Shown: positions 51,893-61,676, counted from the first letter of the stretch. The stretch: 64,000 nt of DNA from Cyclobacteriaceae bacterium (GCA_028278225.1 JANQEU010000075.1:372001-436000), one strand, 5' to 3'. Numbers and translations are program-made. Notes: generated by a model not told the origin, from the sequence alone.

Positions 51893-53790
51893 ATTTGCGC
51901 TTATTAAGATACCAGCTGCCGTTTTTGATTGCATTCGTTTCAACGGGTGTTTTCGCTCAGACAAATCAGAATGAATACCTTGAGGCGAAAAGACTTTTCA
52001 ACAACGGCAATTACGCGGCTTCAGCAGGGGCCTTTGGAGCCTTGAAAGAGGACGGAACTTTTGGCCCTTATGCACGGTTTTACAACGCTCTGGCCAGGTA
52101 TAAAGTCGGGAGTTTTCGAAATGCCCGGGAAGAATGGAAAACATTACGTTCATTATATCCCACATGGCAGCATACAATTGAGGTTCTCTATTGGCTGACA
52201 ATATCTTCATTTGAGTTGGGCGAAATTGAAGAAGGCCTGGAATTTCTTGAAACTTATACGGACCGGGCAACGTCAGTTTCCCTTTCAAGACAGACCATAC
52301 CAAAATACTTGGCAAACTCGGAATTAGATGATTTGATCACATATAATGAGGCTTATCCCAAGAACAGGGAAATAGCGATGATGCTGGCAACCAAAGTTAG
52401 TCAGCAACCTTACTCACAGCGTGATTCGGAGTTGCTGGAAAGATTGATTCTTGATCACAATCTTGAACCAACAGGATTGATCGATAAAGATATTGAGAAC
52501 GTATTCCGGTCTGCTTATACTGTGGCAATAGTCCTCCCATTTATGTTCGAGTCATATGAAAACGCAGGTGCTGTGATCCGGAATAAGCTGGTGATGGACT
52601 TCTACCAGGGACTGCTTCTGGCTCAGGAGGATCTGGACACATTAGGGATGAGACTGGAATTATTACCCTACGATACAAAAAAGAGTGAGGATACTACCAG
52701 GGAATTATTAACCCACATTGAAAATGCCGATTTGATCGTTGGCCCGCTGTATCCGGGCCCGATAGAAGTCATCCGGGAACTCTCAAAAGCAGAGAAAATC
52801 AACATGGTCAACCCCTTGACGAGCAATACGGAGTACATAGGGGACAATCCGTTTGCTTATTTGTTCCGGGCGGGTTACCCGACAATGGCCCGCCAGCTTG
52901 CGGCATATGCCGCGTCAAACCATGACAATAACAGCGCGTTGGTTTACTTCGGCAATAACATTCGAGACTCTCTCTTTGCAGAGCAATACAGGGAGGTCAT
53001 GATAGCCGAAGGAAAAGAGATCCTGGATTTCAGGTCGCTCGATGAACTTTCAGCAAAAGCACTGCTGGACACGTTGATTGAACAATACGAAGAAATCTAC
53101 CCAAAGGAAGTGGCCGATTCAATTGCCGAGATCGAGGGAAGGTTTGTGAAGACCAGGAGACTTAAAACAGATGAGGAGGAACTAATGGAGGAAGATCCTG
53201 AATTTACCATTCCATACTTCCTGGAAGAAGATGAGGAAGGAAATGTGGTCGAGGAAGACCCCGAGAAGCTTGTGGCATACGAGATGAAATTTAAAGTTCG
53301 CAGAGACACAGCGGGTTCGATTCTCATTGCCACCAGATCCAATACCATTGCAAACAATATAATTAGTGCAGTGGCGACACGTGAAGACAGCACCGGTTTA
53401 TATGGCTATGGAAACTGGTTTGAATTCAAAGTTGCCACATACCATTTGCTCGAACAGGTGAGGGCAAAGGTGGTCTTGCCTGATTTTCTGGATAAGACCT
53501 CCGACCGGTATCGGGAACTCGAAAACCGGTTTATGCTAAGCTATTCCGCCATTCCGTCGGAGTATCACTTTCATGGATATGAGTTCGGCCGGTTTATCGG
53601 AAAGATGCTCCATGAAAATGGAAAGTATTTTCAAAATGGTTTCTATGATTCCGGCCTTATTCCGGGATACCTGTCTGCGGGATTTGATTTTAGAGGTGCT
53701 AATGACAACCAGATCGCTCCAATTGTTACTATCCAGAATTATAAGATATTTCCTGTAAATAATCGAATCATTGAAAGCGAAGAACAGTAA
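51883..53790 (+). CDS. TPR / periplasmic binding fold protein, LpoA-like
   Basis: A 635-residue envelope protein. A signal sequence ([19 protein letters not shown]) leads to N-terminal TPR-like helices (about 25-190: [38 protein letters not shown]), followed by a periplasmic binding protein fold from about residue 210 ([37 protein letters not shown]). This plan is that of penicillin-binding-protein activators and related amino acid-type binding proteins. An acidic insertion ([20 protein letters not shown], about 425-460) interrupts the binding fold. The gene overlaps guaA by 10 bp and hemL by 20 bp, so all three are co-translated, yet they share no pathway. Cell wall control is an inference. 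Confidence 0.85.
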   Translation: MGINLRLLRYQLPFLIAFVSTGVFAQTNQNEYLEAKRLFNNGNYAASAGAFGALKEDGTFGPYARFYNALARYKVGSFRNAREEWKTLRSLYPTWQHTIEVLYWLTISSFELGEIEEGLEFLETYTDRATSVSLSRQTIPKYLANSELDDLITYNEAYPKNREIAMMLATKVSQQPYSQRDSELLERLILDHNLEPTGLIDKDIENVFRSAYTVAIVLPFMFESYENAGAVIRNKLVMDFYQGLLLAQEDLDTLGMRLELLPYDTKKSEDTTRELLTHIENADLIVGPLYPGPIEVIRELSKAEKINMVNPLTSNTEYIGDNPFAYLFRAGYPTMARQLAAYAASNHDNNSALVYFGNNIRDSLFAEQYREVMIAEGKEILDFRSLDELSAKALLDTLIEQYEEIYPKEVADSIAEIEGRFVKTRRLKTDEEELMEEDPEFTIPYFLEEDEEGNVVEEDPEKLVAYEMKFKVRRDTAGSILIATRSNTIANNIISAVATREDSTGLYGYGNWFEFKVATYHLLEQVRAKVVLPDFLDKTSDRYRELENRFMLSYSAIPSEYHFHGYEFGRFIGKMLHENGKYFQNGFYDSGLIPGYLSAGFDFRGANDNQIAPIVTIQNYKIFPVNNRIIESEEQ

Positions 53791-55057
53791 TTCACTTTTT
53801 TCCAGGGCCGTTGACATTATTCCCGGTGGAGTCAATTCACCCGTACGGGCCTTTAAAGCTGTTGGAGGTGACCCGCTATTTATAAAATCCGCCCGGGGAG
53901 CCTATTTAACTGATGAGGATGATAATAGGTACATTGACATGATCAATTCCTGGGGTCCGATGATCCTGGGTCATGCCAAACCGGAGGTGGAGGAGGCAAT
54001 TATGAAAGCGGTGAGAGATTCACCTTCTTTCGGAGCTCCGGGGAGAAAAGAAGTGGAAATAGCAGAGTTAATCGTTGACATGGTACCCTCCGTGGAAAAA
54101 ATCAGGATGGTCAATTCGGGAACGGAGGCAACAATGTCTGCCATAAGATTAGCACGTGGATTTACGGGTCGTGATAAGATCATAAAGTTTGAAGGCTGCT
54201 ATCATGGTCATGGAGATTCATTTCTTATTGCTGCCGGCAGCGGTGCAGCGACTATGGGAACTCCTGACAGTCCCGGTGTTACAAAAAGTACAGCTGGGGA
54301 TACGCTTCTGGCCTCTTTCAATAACCTTGAAGCAGTGTCGGATCTGGTTCAGCGGCATTCCAAAGATCTGGCAGCGATCATTGTGGAGCCCGTGGGAGGG
54401 AACATGGGATGTGTACTCCCGGAAGCGGGCTTTCTTGAAGGACTGAGGAAGCTTTGTGATGAAAATGGAATAGTGTTAATCTTTGATGAGGTAATGACCG
54501 GGTTTCGCCTGGCGAAAGGAGGCGCACAGGAGCGGTTTGGAGTCACCCCTGATCTCACAACACTTGGGAAAATTATTGGTGGCGGACTCCCCGTAGGTGC
54601 ATACGGCGGGAAAAGAGAAATAATGGATTTCGTTTCTCCTCAGGGTCCGGTATATCAGGCAGGTACTTTATCAGGAAACCCGGTGGCGATGGCAGCAGGG
54701 ATTGCCACATTAAAAGTTTTACAGCATGATACTTCGATTTACAATCACCTGGAAAAAGTCGGCTCAAGGATCGTTGAGAGCCTGGAGCAGGGCCTGATCA
54801 AATATAATCTCCCATATACCATCAATCGGATTGGGAGCATGTTTACGCTTTTCTTTACAGATCAGAAGGTTATTGATTTCGAAACGGCAAAGTCCTGTAA
54901 CCTTGATTTATTCGGGAGATACTTCAGGCAAATGCTGGATAGAGGAGTCTATCTGGCGCCGAGTCAATTTGAGAGTTTATTTATTTCATTAGCCATAAAT
55001 GAGTCTGAAATTGATCATATCATCAAAGCCCATGAGAAATCGCTTGAGGTTCTTTGA
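53771..55057 (+). CDS. hemL: glutamate-1-semialdehyde 2,1-aminomutase
   Basis: A 428-residue PLP enzyme of normal length. Diagnostic blocks are IIPGGVNSPVRAFKAVGGDP near the N-terminus, INSWGPMILGHAKPEVEEA, NSGTEATMSAIRLARGFTGR, CYHGHGDSFLIAAGSG, LIFDEVMTGFR and the PLP lysine in LTTLGKIIGGGLPVGAYGG. It makes 5-aminolevulinate in the C5 pathway of heme synthesis. The start is TTG 53771; no in-frame ATG precedes the conserved N-terminus, so TTG is the best choice. It overlaps the upstream gene by 20 bp and lies about 140 bp before the VapB-type antitoxin gene. Confidence 0.96.
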   Translation: MKAKNSNSLFSRAVDIIPGGVNSPVRAFKAVGGDPLFIKSARGAYLTDEDDNRYIDMINSWGPMILGHAKPEVEEAIMKAVRDSPSFGAPGRKEVEIAELIVDMVPSVEKIRMVNSGTEATMSAIRLARGFTGRDKIIKFEGCYHGHGDSFLIAAGSGAATMGTPDSPGVTKSTAGDTLLASFNNLEAVSDLVQRHSKDLAAIIVEPVGGNMGCVLPEAGFLEGLRKLCDENGIVLIFDEVMTGFRLAKGGAQERFGVTPDLTTLGKIIGGGLPVGAYGGKREIMDFVSPQGPVYQAGTLSGNPVAMAAGIATLKVLQHDTSIYNHLEKVGSRIVESLEQGLIKYNLPYTINRIGSMFTLFFTDQKVIDFETAKSCNLDLFGRYFRQMLDRGVYLAPSQFESLFISLAINESEIDHIIKAHEKSLEVL

Positions 55058-55193
55058 TCATAAATACCAAGCCATTTACAAACAAATTCAGACAGTCCAA
55101 TTGTGTTAAGAATTCTTCTGCTGGTAATAGGAATACTTGAGGGTGATTAGTCCATTAGATTAATTATGTGTTCGATTGATTATTTTTGAAAAA

Positions 55194-55415
55194 ATGAACA
55201 TACATACCAAATATCAATCTTTGAGCCCTGATGCCAAGAAGCAGGTTGAAAACTTTCTGGACTTTCTTCTGAGTAAGCAACAACATGGGGAGACATTTGA
55301 TATCGATACCTGGAAAAAAAATATAAAAAATATTCCCAAGTGGTCAGATGAGGAGTTAGCTGTTTTCGAAGAGAATAGAAAGTTATTTAACAAGTGGCCT
55401 TCGCCAAAATGGTAA
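55194..55415 (+). CDS. antitoxin of a VapBC-type module (DUF2281-like)
   Basis: A 73-residue protein from ATG 55194. A TTG 18 bp upstream also fits the frame, but ATG opens the usual MNIHTKYQSLSPDAKKQVEN sequence. The N-terminal helix-rich part (LSPDAKKQVENFLDFLLSKQ) matches DUF2281-type antitoxins; the acidic C-terminal part (WSDEELAVFEENRKLF) probably wraps the toxin. Its last codons overlap the toxin start by 7 bp (ATGGTAA), the normal coupling for TA pairs. The gene is AT-rich in comparison with hemL. Confidence 0.82.
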   Translation: MNIHTKYQSLSPDAKKQVENFLDFLLSKQQHGETFDIDTWKKNIKNIPKWSDEELAVFEENRKLFNKWPSPKW

Positions 55416-55780
55416 TCGATACAGGAATATTCATTGATTATTTAAGGGCAAGTAATAAATCAAAAACTGCGCTTTTTCAACTGAAATCAGATCAGGAAAT
55501 ATATGTGTCCCCGGTCACAGTTTATGAACTTTACATGGGTGCAACCGATTCGGTCAAACATGAACATGTGTCTAAGTTACTCGACAAAATACCAATTTTA
55601 GAGTTTAATGAAGCTGTAGCCATTAAATCTGCCGAAATTTATCATATGCTCAGAAAAAGAAATGAGATGATAGATTTCAGGGATATTTTTATTGGAGCAA
55701 CAGCTATTGTCTATGAACTAGCTTTAAACACATTGAATAAAAAACATTTTCAAAGAATTTCAGGACTGCAACTGGTATAA
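55409..55780 (+). CDS. vapC: VapC-like PIN-domain ribonuclease toxin
   Basis: A 123-residue PIN-domain protein. The ATG at 55409 gives MVIDTGIFIDYL, with the first catalytic Asp at residue 4; the others are E40 (VTVYELYMGA), D92 (DFRDIFIGATA) and the C-terminal acidic/polar position near TLNKKHF. All are intact. VapC toxins cut tRNA or rRNA when the antitoxin is lost. A GTG 15 bp upstream is in frame but less likely because it would add residues before the usual start. It follows its antitoxin gene with an overlap. Confidence 0.9.
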   Translation: MVIDTGIFIDYLRASNKSKTALFQLKSDQEIYVSPVTVYELYMGATDSVKHEHVSKLLDKIPILEFNEAVAIKSAEIYHMLRKRNEMIDFRDIFIGATAIVYELALNTLNKKHFQRISGLQLV

Positions 55781-55941
55781 GATTTTGACAATTTTTATAG
55801 GCACATGATCAACGACCCAGAAAATTCCATTTCTGTTGAACTCCTGTCATAAAAACCAATAATCCCTTCCTTCCTCCAGGCTTAACTGATTAAGATAATT
55901 GTTGATTTCTGCCCGGACATTGGGCAGGGGATATACGGCGA

Positions 55942-56841
55942 TTAAAATTTGCGGTGAATCAAACTTTTCATTTCCTTGTAGCAGGTGATATTTTTACCTT
56001 GCATCATTTTTTCCTGTGAGGGGATGTCCATCCAATGGAAATCACGCTTATGATTGTCCAAAAGTTTGGCCGTTATCTTCCCCTTGGTATTTGTGCCCCA
56101 CAAAAGGAGATCGCCTTTTTTGTCATCCAGGGCCAGAAATTGTCCAATTTTTAGTTTGAAAAATGATTCCTGATTGTATCCTTCAAACAATTTTGAAGCC
56201 CTGTTTTCATGTTCCCGCCACTTCAATGTGATTTCCGGTACACATTTGATATTAAACCTGTTTTTGTACCATTTGAAAGCTAAGTGATAATCATCCGGGT
56301 ATTCAAGATGATCGAATCCATCTATCTTTTTTAAATCGGCAGTCCTTCCCATCCAATTCGGTGCTGCTACTATACATTCCCTGTATATATTCTTCCATTG
56401 GTTACCATGCAGGTTTATGTCATTCAGCCAGTTCTCATATTTTTTATATCCCTCGCTTACACCCGCCTGCGGGAAGTATTTGATCAACCCTGTGATAATG
56501 GTGTTCCCGGGTGATCCTTCTATTGCTTCAACCATCTTTTTCAACCAATTCACCGGCATAATATCGTCTCCATCCATTCTTGTCAGGTAGGTACCCCTTA
56601 CCTTGTGGAAACCTGTTTTCAAAGCATCAATCAATCCACTTCCCTCGTTTCGGAAGAGGCGAATGCGATTATCACCAACCAGGTATTTTTGTATAATGAA
56701 GGCCGTCTTGTCTGTGGAATGGTCATCTATTATAACCAGCTCCCAGTCTTCAAATGTTTGATTTTTAATGGAATCCAGACAGTCACTGATAAATGGCTCC
56801 TCATTTCTAACAGGTATTAAAATACTTACTTCCGGACGCAT
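55942..56841 (-). CDS. family 2 glycosyltransferase
   Basis: A 299-residue GT2 (GT-A fold) enzyme. It begins with VSILIPVRNEEPFISDCLDS, then WELVIIDDHSTDKTAF (nucleotide-binding Asp) and the DXD-type motif RMDGDDIMP near residue 95. No membrane helix is present, so it should be cytoplasmic or peripheral. It lies last in an operon with a membrane protease, kdsB and a 59-aa membrane protein, which suggests a role in LPS or related surface glycan. Donor and acceptor sugar are unknown. Confidence 0.9.
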   Translation of the reverse strand: MRPEVSILIPVRNEEPFISDCLDSIKNQTFEDWELVIIDDHSTDKTAFIIQKYLVGDNRIRLFRNEGSGLIDALKTGFHKVRGTYLTRMDGDDIMPVNWLKKMVEAIEGSPGNTIITGLIKYFPQAGVSEGYKKYENWLNDINLHGNQWKNIYRECIVAAPNWMGRTADLKKIDGFDHLEYPDDYHLAFKWYKNRFNIKCVPEITLKWREHENRASKLFEGYNQESFFKLKIGQFLALDDKKGDLLLWGTNTKGKITAKLLDNHKRDFHWMDIPSQEKMMQGKNITCYKEMKSLIHRKF

Positions 56842-56856
56842 TTTTCGAATCCTGTC

Positions 56857-57036
56857 TCAGGAGTCCTTCCTTTTGTCTTCTTTTATAAATTTATTTGTCA
56901 GCCAGGACAGGCCCCACAGGCCTAAAGCCGCCAGTGTATACTCCATTTGATTTTCCTGGCTTCTTATAGAAATCCAGAAGGCTATGATCGCCAGAATGAT
57001 CAAAGTCCAGACAACAACACGCTTGACCTCAATCAT
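56857..57036 (-). CDS. 59-aa two-helix membrane protein
   Basis: A frame of 59 codons from ATG 57036 to TGA 56857. Its start overlaps the end of kdsB by 8 bp (AATGATTGA: ATG here, TGA in kdsB), and its stop lies 15 bp before the glycosyltransferase gene, so it is probably translated by coupling in this operon. The product has a strong membrane helix near residues 8-23 (VVVWTLIILAIIAFWI), a second hydrophobic stretch near 31-46 (MEYTLAALGLWGLSWL) and a basic tail (FIKEDKRKDS). I do not recognise it; a small partner of the envelope biosynthesis genes is plausible. Confidence 0.65.
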   Translation of the reverse strand: MIEVKRVVVWTLIILAIIAFWISIRSQENQMEYTLAALGLWGLSWLTNKFIKEDKRKDS

Positions 57037-57760
57037 TAAGAGAGATTATTCGTTCCAGATCCTCCGGAGAGTCTATTCCCGAGCTTTCGAATTGGGTCTC
57101 ATTAAGTTTTATCCCGTACCCATTTTCAAGCCAGCGCAGTTGTTCGAGGCTTTCAGCAATTTCCAGACCGGAGGTCGGAAGCATGCTGATTTTTTTCAGT
57201 ATATCAGCTCTGTAGCCATAAATGCCGATATGTTTCCAGAATGTGTGGTCAACTAATCGGCTCTTACCGGAAACACTTCCTGTATGTGGTATGCATTGCC
57301 TGCTGAAATATAGAGCTTGACGGTTTTTATCTACTGTTACCTTCACTACATTGGGATTATCGAGTTCGGAACTATCCCTGATTTCCTTCATCAAAGTGAC
57401 TATTTCGTTTTTCCCATTGCAAATACTAATCAACTCATCAATTTGCCCGGGGTGGAGAAATGGCTCGTCCCCCTGAATATTTAAAATGTAATCCGAATCC
57501 AGATCTGCGGCAATTTCCGCACATCTTTCGGTTCCATTCCTGTGCGCCGAAGAAGTCATCACAACTTTTCCATCGAAGGATTCGACCTCTTTGAAAATTC
57601 TTTCGTCGTCTGTGGCAACTAAGATGTCGGAAAGCCGGTTTGATTTGCTTGCCTGTTCATAGACCCTGCGGATCATTGTCTTCCCACTGATATCAATTAA
57701 TGGCTTTCCGGGAAATCTGACAGATTGATACCGTGAAGGGATTATCCCTGTTACTTTCAT
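57029..57760 (-). CDS. kdsB: 3-deoxy-manno-octulosonate cytidylyltransferase
   Basis: A 243-residue enzyme that activates Kdo to CMP-Kdo for lipid A-core synthesis. Conserved segments are IIPSRYQSVRFPGKPLIDI, MIRRVYEQASKS, VMTSSAHRNGTERCAEIA, LNIQGDEPFLHPGQID and the later KHIGIYGYRADIL, in the order expected for KdsB. Length is normal. It overlaps the upstream NfeD-type gene by 4 bp (ATGA) and the downstream 59-aa gene by 8 bp. The presence of kdsB indicates that this organism makes Kdo-containing LPS. Confidence 0.96.
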   Translation of the reverse strand: MKVTGIIPSRYQSVRFPGKPLIDISGKTMIRRVYEQASKSNRLSDILVATDDERIFKEVESFDGKVVMTSSAHRNGTERCAEIAADLDSDYILNIQGDEPFLHPGQIDELISICNGKNEIVTLMKEIRDSSELDNPNVVKVTVDKNRQALYFSRQCIPHTGSVSGKSRLVDHTFWKHIGIYGYRADILKKISMLPTSGLEIAESLEQLRWLENGYGIKLNETQFESSGIDSPEDLERIISLND

Positions 57761-59091
57761 TTAATTTTCTTCACTTTTAGCGAAGTTCCCTGGGCTGAAA
57801 TCACTTCCACTTCATCTCCTTGATTAATGTAGTCTCCCCTGGTAAAGGCATCATAAATATCACCATTGATCATTATTTTACCGCTTGGTCTAAGTACCGT
57901 ATAAGCAGTGCCTTTTTTCCCCACCAGGGAGTCATCATAAAACATAGAGGTAAATCCTTCCTGACTTTCCTGTGTCTCCTGCAACGCAATACGACTGAAG
58001 ACCCTGCTATTCGCCAGACGGACTCCTCCGAAGAACATCACAATGACGGCTCCCAGAAGCGCTGCCAGGGTAGTGGCAATAGCCTTGAATATTTCTCCAG
58101 GATCCACAAAGTCGAATTGAAATCCGTCATTATTGATCATGACAAGGACCAGGGCTCCGAGTGTGCAGACAATACCCAATACTCCAGCCACCCCAAATCC
58201 AGGCAGGACAAATATTTCCACCGCTATTAAGATCACCCCGATGATGAACATTGCAATTTCCCAGTTTTCCGCAAGCCCATTCAGGTAGTATGGAATAAAA
58301 TACAGGAGTGCCGCAATGATGGATGCTGCAATCGGGAATCCAACACCTGGAGTCTGAAGTTCAAAATAGATGCCGCCAATGATGATCAGAATCAGAATAC
58401 CACTTACAAATGGATTGAGGAACAGGGAAATCACCTTTTCAGTACTGTCCAATTCAAAAACTTCAATTTCATAATTCTCCACGTTGGTTCTTTCCAGTAT
58501 TTCCTCTACACTTTCAGCTCTTCCCTCACAATAACCCCATCTAATGGCTTCGGATACCGAAAACGTGAGAACCTTGCCCTCCGTGGCGATGCTATCCAGG
58601 TCAATGTCCTCATCCACCATAGCTTCGGCAATTTTAGGATCCCGCCCCTGTGCTTCAGCAGTAGACCTCATAATCGATCTCATGTATGACTGGTATTTGT
58701 CAGGCGCTGCTTCTCCATCCATGACAACAACAGTTGCTGCTCCGATACTTGATCCCCGTGCCATGTAAATGCTGTCGCAGGCAATGGAAATCAAAGCCCC
58801 GGCTGAAGCAGCGTCTTTATTGATAAATGCATATATCGGCCTGTCAAAATTCAGGATCCTCGTCCTTATTTCGTCGGCATCATTAAGCGCACCGCCATAG
58901 GTATCGAGTTCCAGGACTACAAGATCGGCATCAATATCTTCTGCGCGATCCAGTCCCAGTTCCGTATACCTGTTGGTTCTGGGGTCGATGTTGTCCTGGA
59001 CCTTCAAATGCAGGACTTTAGTTGGTTCCTCCTGACTTAATCCCGGGTTTGCCAGCAGTAGGAGTCCGGCCACTAATCCAAAAATCTTCAT
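57757..59091 (-). CDS. NfeD family membrane protease (long form)
   Basis: About 444 residues. ATG 59091 gives a signal peptide MKIFGLVAGLLLLANPGLSQ; the longer frame from 59109 adds six residues. The ClpP-fold domain has the nucleophile Ser in NKDAASAGALISIACD and the conserved Lys in DKYQSYMRSIMRSTAEAQ, the Ser-Lys dyad known from the archaeal 1510-N protease. A membrane part of four to five helices follows, then a soluble NfeD OB-fold domain at the C-terminus (GKKGTAYTVLRPSGKIMI). Family members cleave or help control membrane proteins such as stomatin/prohibitin relatives. It starts the operon that includes kdsB and stands only 48 bp from the divergent DUF4905 gene. Confidence 0.92.
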   Translation of the reverse strand: MKIFGLVAGLLLLANPGLSQEEPTKVLHLKVQDNIDPRTNRYTELGLDRAEDIDADLVVLELDTYGGALNDADEIRTRILNFDRPIYAFINKDAASAGALISIACDSIYMARGSSIGAATVVVMDGEAAPDKYQSYMRSIMRSTAEAQGRDPKIAEAMVDEDIDLDSIATEGKVLTFSVSEAIRWGYCEGRAESVEEILERTNVENYEIEVFELDSTEKVISLFLNPFVSGILILIIIGGIYFELQTPGVGFPIAASIIAALLYFIPYYLNGLAENWEIAMFIIGVILIAVEIFVLPGFGVAGVLGIVCTLGALVLVMINNDGFQFDFVDPGEIFKAIATTLAALLGAVIVMFFGGVRLANSRVFSRIALQETQESQEGFTSMFYDDSLVGKKGTAYTVLRPSGKIMINGDIYDAFTRGDYINQGDEVEVISAQGTSLKVKKIK

Positions 59092-59139
59092 ATTTGCTTT
59101 TCTTCTCAAGGAACAAATTTTCTTTAAAAATAATCCAAA

Positions 59140-59904
59140 GTGACCTCATCAGTTTCACCCGATTTCAATAAATCATTTGAGGAGATCATTTGGCAAATAT
59201 GTTTTGATTGTCAAAATGATCAGATCCTTTTGGAATTGCGAAATGAATCATCATTGGATCTGCACTATCACATCATTTCACTCGACAGTTATCGGCATCA
59301 AAATGTCGCCAAACCTGAAAAAGTGGATTGGTGGTCCTCCGTGAAAGGACTTTACGGAAATTTGATTGCTATCCTTCAGTATGAGGATCAGAATAATCCC
59401 GGACCGGCAACTTTGATCATATTTGATTATGTAAATGGCACGATCAATAAAGAGATCTCCAGCTTTCTTCCTGATCGAATTGATGGCAATGTCCTTACAG
59501 GTAGGGTGTACGAAAACCATACGGAAAAAGGGATCAAACTGGATCTGAATGATTACGTGGATGGTGAGAAAAACAAAGATCCGGCTAAAGTGTCTTTTCC
59601 ATTTTTTATAGACGCTGCCAATCCGGATTTTGAGGTAATCCGGGGATATCTTGAGGGAATTGATACCAATCCAGTTCTGGGAGCTGATTATTTGGAGCAC
59701 GGCCCAAATATTTTTTTAAGTTATTACGTTAAGTCCACTAAAGGATTTGATCGGTTCATCCTTTGGATCTATCGTGGAAATATCAGGCTGCACGAGAAGA
59801 TGGATGAAAACATGAAAGGAGTATCTTCAGAAAGTTTTATTACTTCGCCAAACCGACTAATATTTGTAAAAAACAGGAGGACATTGGTTTTATATGAAAT
59901 TTGA
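59140..59904 (+). CDS. DUF4905 domain protein
   Basis: A 254-residue protein without signal peptide; start is GTG 59140, followed by TSSVSPDFNKSFEEIIWQI. It matches DUF4905 proteins of Bacteroidota in length and in segments such as WWSSVKGLYGNLIAILQYED and GYLEGIDTNPVLGADYLEHG. It is a beta-rich, WD40-like or propeller-like sequence with no active-site pattern. It overlaps the LysM gene by 11 bp and so belongs to the operon DUF4905, LysM, TIGR02757. Function unknown. Confidence 0.85.
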   Translation: MTSSVSPDFNKSFEEIIWQICFDCQNDQILLELRNESSLDLHYHIISLDSYRHQNVAKPEKVDWWSSVKGLYGNLIAILQYEDQNNPGPATLIIFDYVNGTINKEISSFLPDRIDGNVLTGRVYENHTEKGIKLDLNDYVDGEKNKDPAKVSFPFFIDAANPDFEVIRGYLEGIDTNPVLGADYLEHGPNIFLSYYVKSTKGFDRFILWIYRGNIRLHEKMDENMKGVSSESFITSPNRLIFVKNRRTLVLYEI

Positions 59905-60865
59905 GTTCTTTATCACCGCACTTTTTCTGTCAGTTCAGTCTTTCGGAATTACTTCCGACTCAATTCGACTGGAGGAAAAGCGAGGTAATTATTTCATTAT
60001 TCACCAGGTAGATCCGGGGGAGACAGTTTATTCCCTGGCAAAACGGTACAACGCAGATGTAAGCTTAATAAACCGCATAAATCGCATTCAAAACAATGAA
60101 ATTAATGTTGGACAGTTTTTGGAAATCCCGTATGGAGAAGTCACACTGTCCGGTGAAATACATATTGTCAAAAGGGGTGAGACATTGTTCAGTATTGCTA
60201 GGGATTATGGTGTGAAAGTGGAAGAGATCAAGCGCTGGAATAATCTGAGATCAAATAGCCTTTCGATCGGACAGGAATTAAGTATCGGTGAAGTGATGCC
60301 GGTCACTCCGGTCAACGAAACGGATAGTGCTGAAGTGGAATCTGACAGCAAGGAATTTTTATATTATGTCCAGACCGGAGAAACCATAGAATCCATTGCT
60401 GCCCGGCTCAACACGACCGTCGATAGCATCAGGTTGTGGAATGATCTTGCGACGAACCAGGTACAAATCGGTCAGAAGTTGATTTTTCCCTTTGAAGTTG
60501 AACCTGATAGTATGGACAGGATAAGTGAAGTTGTAGATTATACAAACACATCTTATGGCTCGAAAATCCGAAAAAAGGAAGAGGGAGGTATTGTGAAAGT
60601 TTATGAGCAGGGACTGGCAAAAAAGATTGATACAACCTTTGATACTGATAAATTTCTAGCCTTGCACCGAAAGCTCAAAGTCGGATCAATTCTTCAGGTG
60701 AAGAATATGATGAATAATGAGACGATCTATGTCCGGATCGTGGGCAAACTGCCTGATACGGGGTTGAATAAAAATGTCATGATCCGTCTGACGCCAATAG
60801 CCTTTAAGCGCCTCAGAATTGTTGACGACAGGTCTCTTGTCGAGATCAATTATTTCGAGAACTGA
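59894..60865 (+). CDS. LysM-domain protein with RlpA-like C-terminal domain
   Basis: A 323-residue secreted protein (signal MKFEFFITALFLSVQSFG). Three LysM repeats lie near residues 36-78, 90-132 and 156-198 (VDPGETVYSLAKRYNADVSL, VKRGETLFSIARDYGVKVEE, VQTGETIESIAARLNTTVDS). The C-terminal ~90 residues (LHRKLKVGSILQVKNMMNNE, VRIVGKLPDTGLNKNVMIRL) resemble the double-psi beta-barrel of RlpA, which binds or cuts septal peptidoglycan. The catalytic Asp of RlpA-type lytic transglycosylases is not certain here. It probably acts on the cell wall. Confidence 0.88.
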   Translation: MKFEFFITALFLSVQSFGITSDSIRLEEKRGNYFIIHQVDPGETVYSLAKRYNADVSLINRINRIQNNEINVGQFLEIPYGEVTLSGEIHIVKRGETLFSIARDYGVKVEEIKRWNNLRSNSLSIGQELSIGEVMPVTPVNETDSAEVESDSKEFLYYVQTGETIESIAARLNTTVDSIRLWNDLATNQVQIGQKLIFPFEVEPDSMDRISEVVDYTNTSYGSKIRKKEEGGIVKVYEQGLAKKIDTTFDTDKFLALHRKLKVGSILQVKNMMNNETIYVRIVGKLPDTGLNKNVMIRLTPIAFKRLRIVDDRSLVEINYFEN

Positions 60866-60871
60866 TGAGGG

Positions 60872-61639
60872 GTGGCATTTGATCCGGCTTTAAAAGATTT
60901 TCTTGACGAAAAGGTTGATTTATACAACCAGAAGGATTTCATCCCAAATGATCCCATTTCTATCCCTCATCGGTATTCAAAAAAACAGGATATTGAAATT
61001 ACGGGTCTGGTAGCGGCTGTCCTGGCATGGGGTCAGAGGACTACCATAATCAAAAAAGCGAATGAATTTTTTTCTTATATGGATAACGATCCGCACAATT
61101 TCATTCTGCACCACTCGGAGGACGACCTCCGGCCCATATTAAAGTTCAGGCATCGTACATTCAATGACACCGATGCACTTTACTTCATTGAATGGTTCAG
61201 GTGGTATTATAAGGATCACAACTCCCTTGAGGATGCATTCTATGGTGAAGGCGTTTCTGACCAAAAATCTGCTCTTATCAGATTTTACAACCTCTTTTTC
61301 TCACTACCGGATCATCCTCATCGAACACGAAAACACATACAAACTCCCGAACGGAAGTCAGCATGCAAGAGGATGAACATGTATCTCAGGTGGATGATCC
61401 GCAAAGATGAGAAAGGAGTGGATTTCGGGTTATGGAAAAAGGCGAAACCGAGCCAGTTGATATGTCCCTGTGATCTGCATGTAGATCGTGTCGGAAGAAA
61501 GCTTGGATTGATTTCCAGGAAACAAACCGACTGGGGTACAGCTGTCGAACTGACGGAAAATCTCAGGGAATTTGATCCGGAAGATCCGGTCAAATATGAT
61601 TATGCACTTTTTGGATTAGGCATCATTGAAAAGCTATGA
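60872..61639 (+). CDS. TIGR02757 family protein
   Basis: A 255-residue protein of the TIGR02757/DUF2400 family, found in Bacteroidota and some other bacteria. Characteristic segments are VAAVLAWGQRTTIIKKANEF, FKFRHRTFND-like KFRHRTFNDTDALYFIEWF, RWMIRKDEKGVDFGLWKKA and LICPCDLHVDRVGRKLGL. No membrane segment or known catalytic motif is visible. The start is GTG 60872, 6 bp after the LysM gene. Function unknown. It is convergent with pyrE. Confidence 0.9.
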   Translation: MAFDPALKDFLDEKVDLYNQKDFIPNDPISIPHRYSKKQDIEITGLVAAVLAWGQRTTIIKKANEFFSYMDNDPHNFILHHSEDDLRPILKFRHRTFNDTDALYFIEWFRWYYKDHNSLEDAFYGEGVSDQKSALIRFYNLFFSLPDHPHRTRKHIQTPERKSACKRMNMYLRWMIRKDEKGVDFGLWKKAKPSQLICPCDLHVDRVGRKLGLISRKQTDWGTAVELTENLREFDPEDPVKYDYALFGLGIIEKL

Positions 61640-61676
61640 AGTGCTAAGTTGATTCCCGGAAGTTCTGTTACATGAA

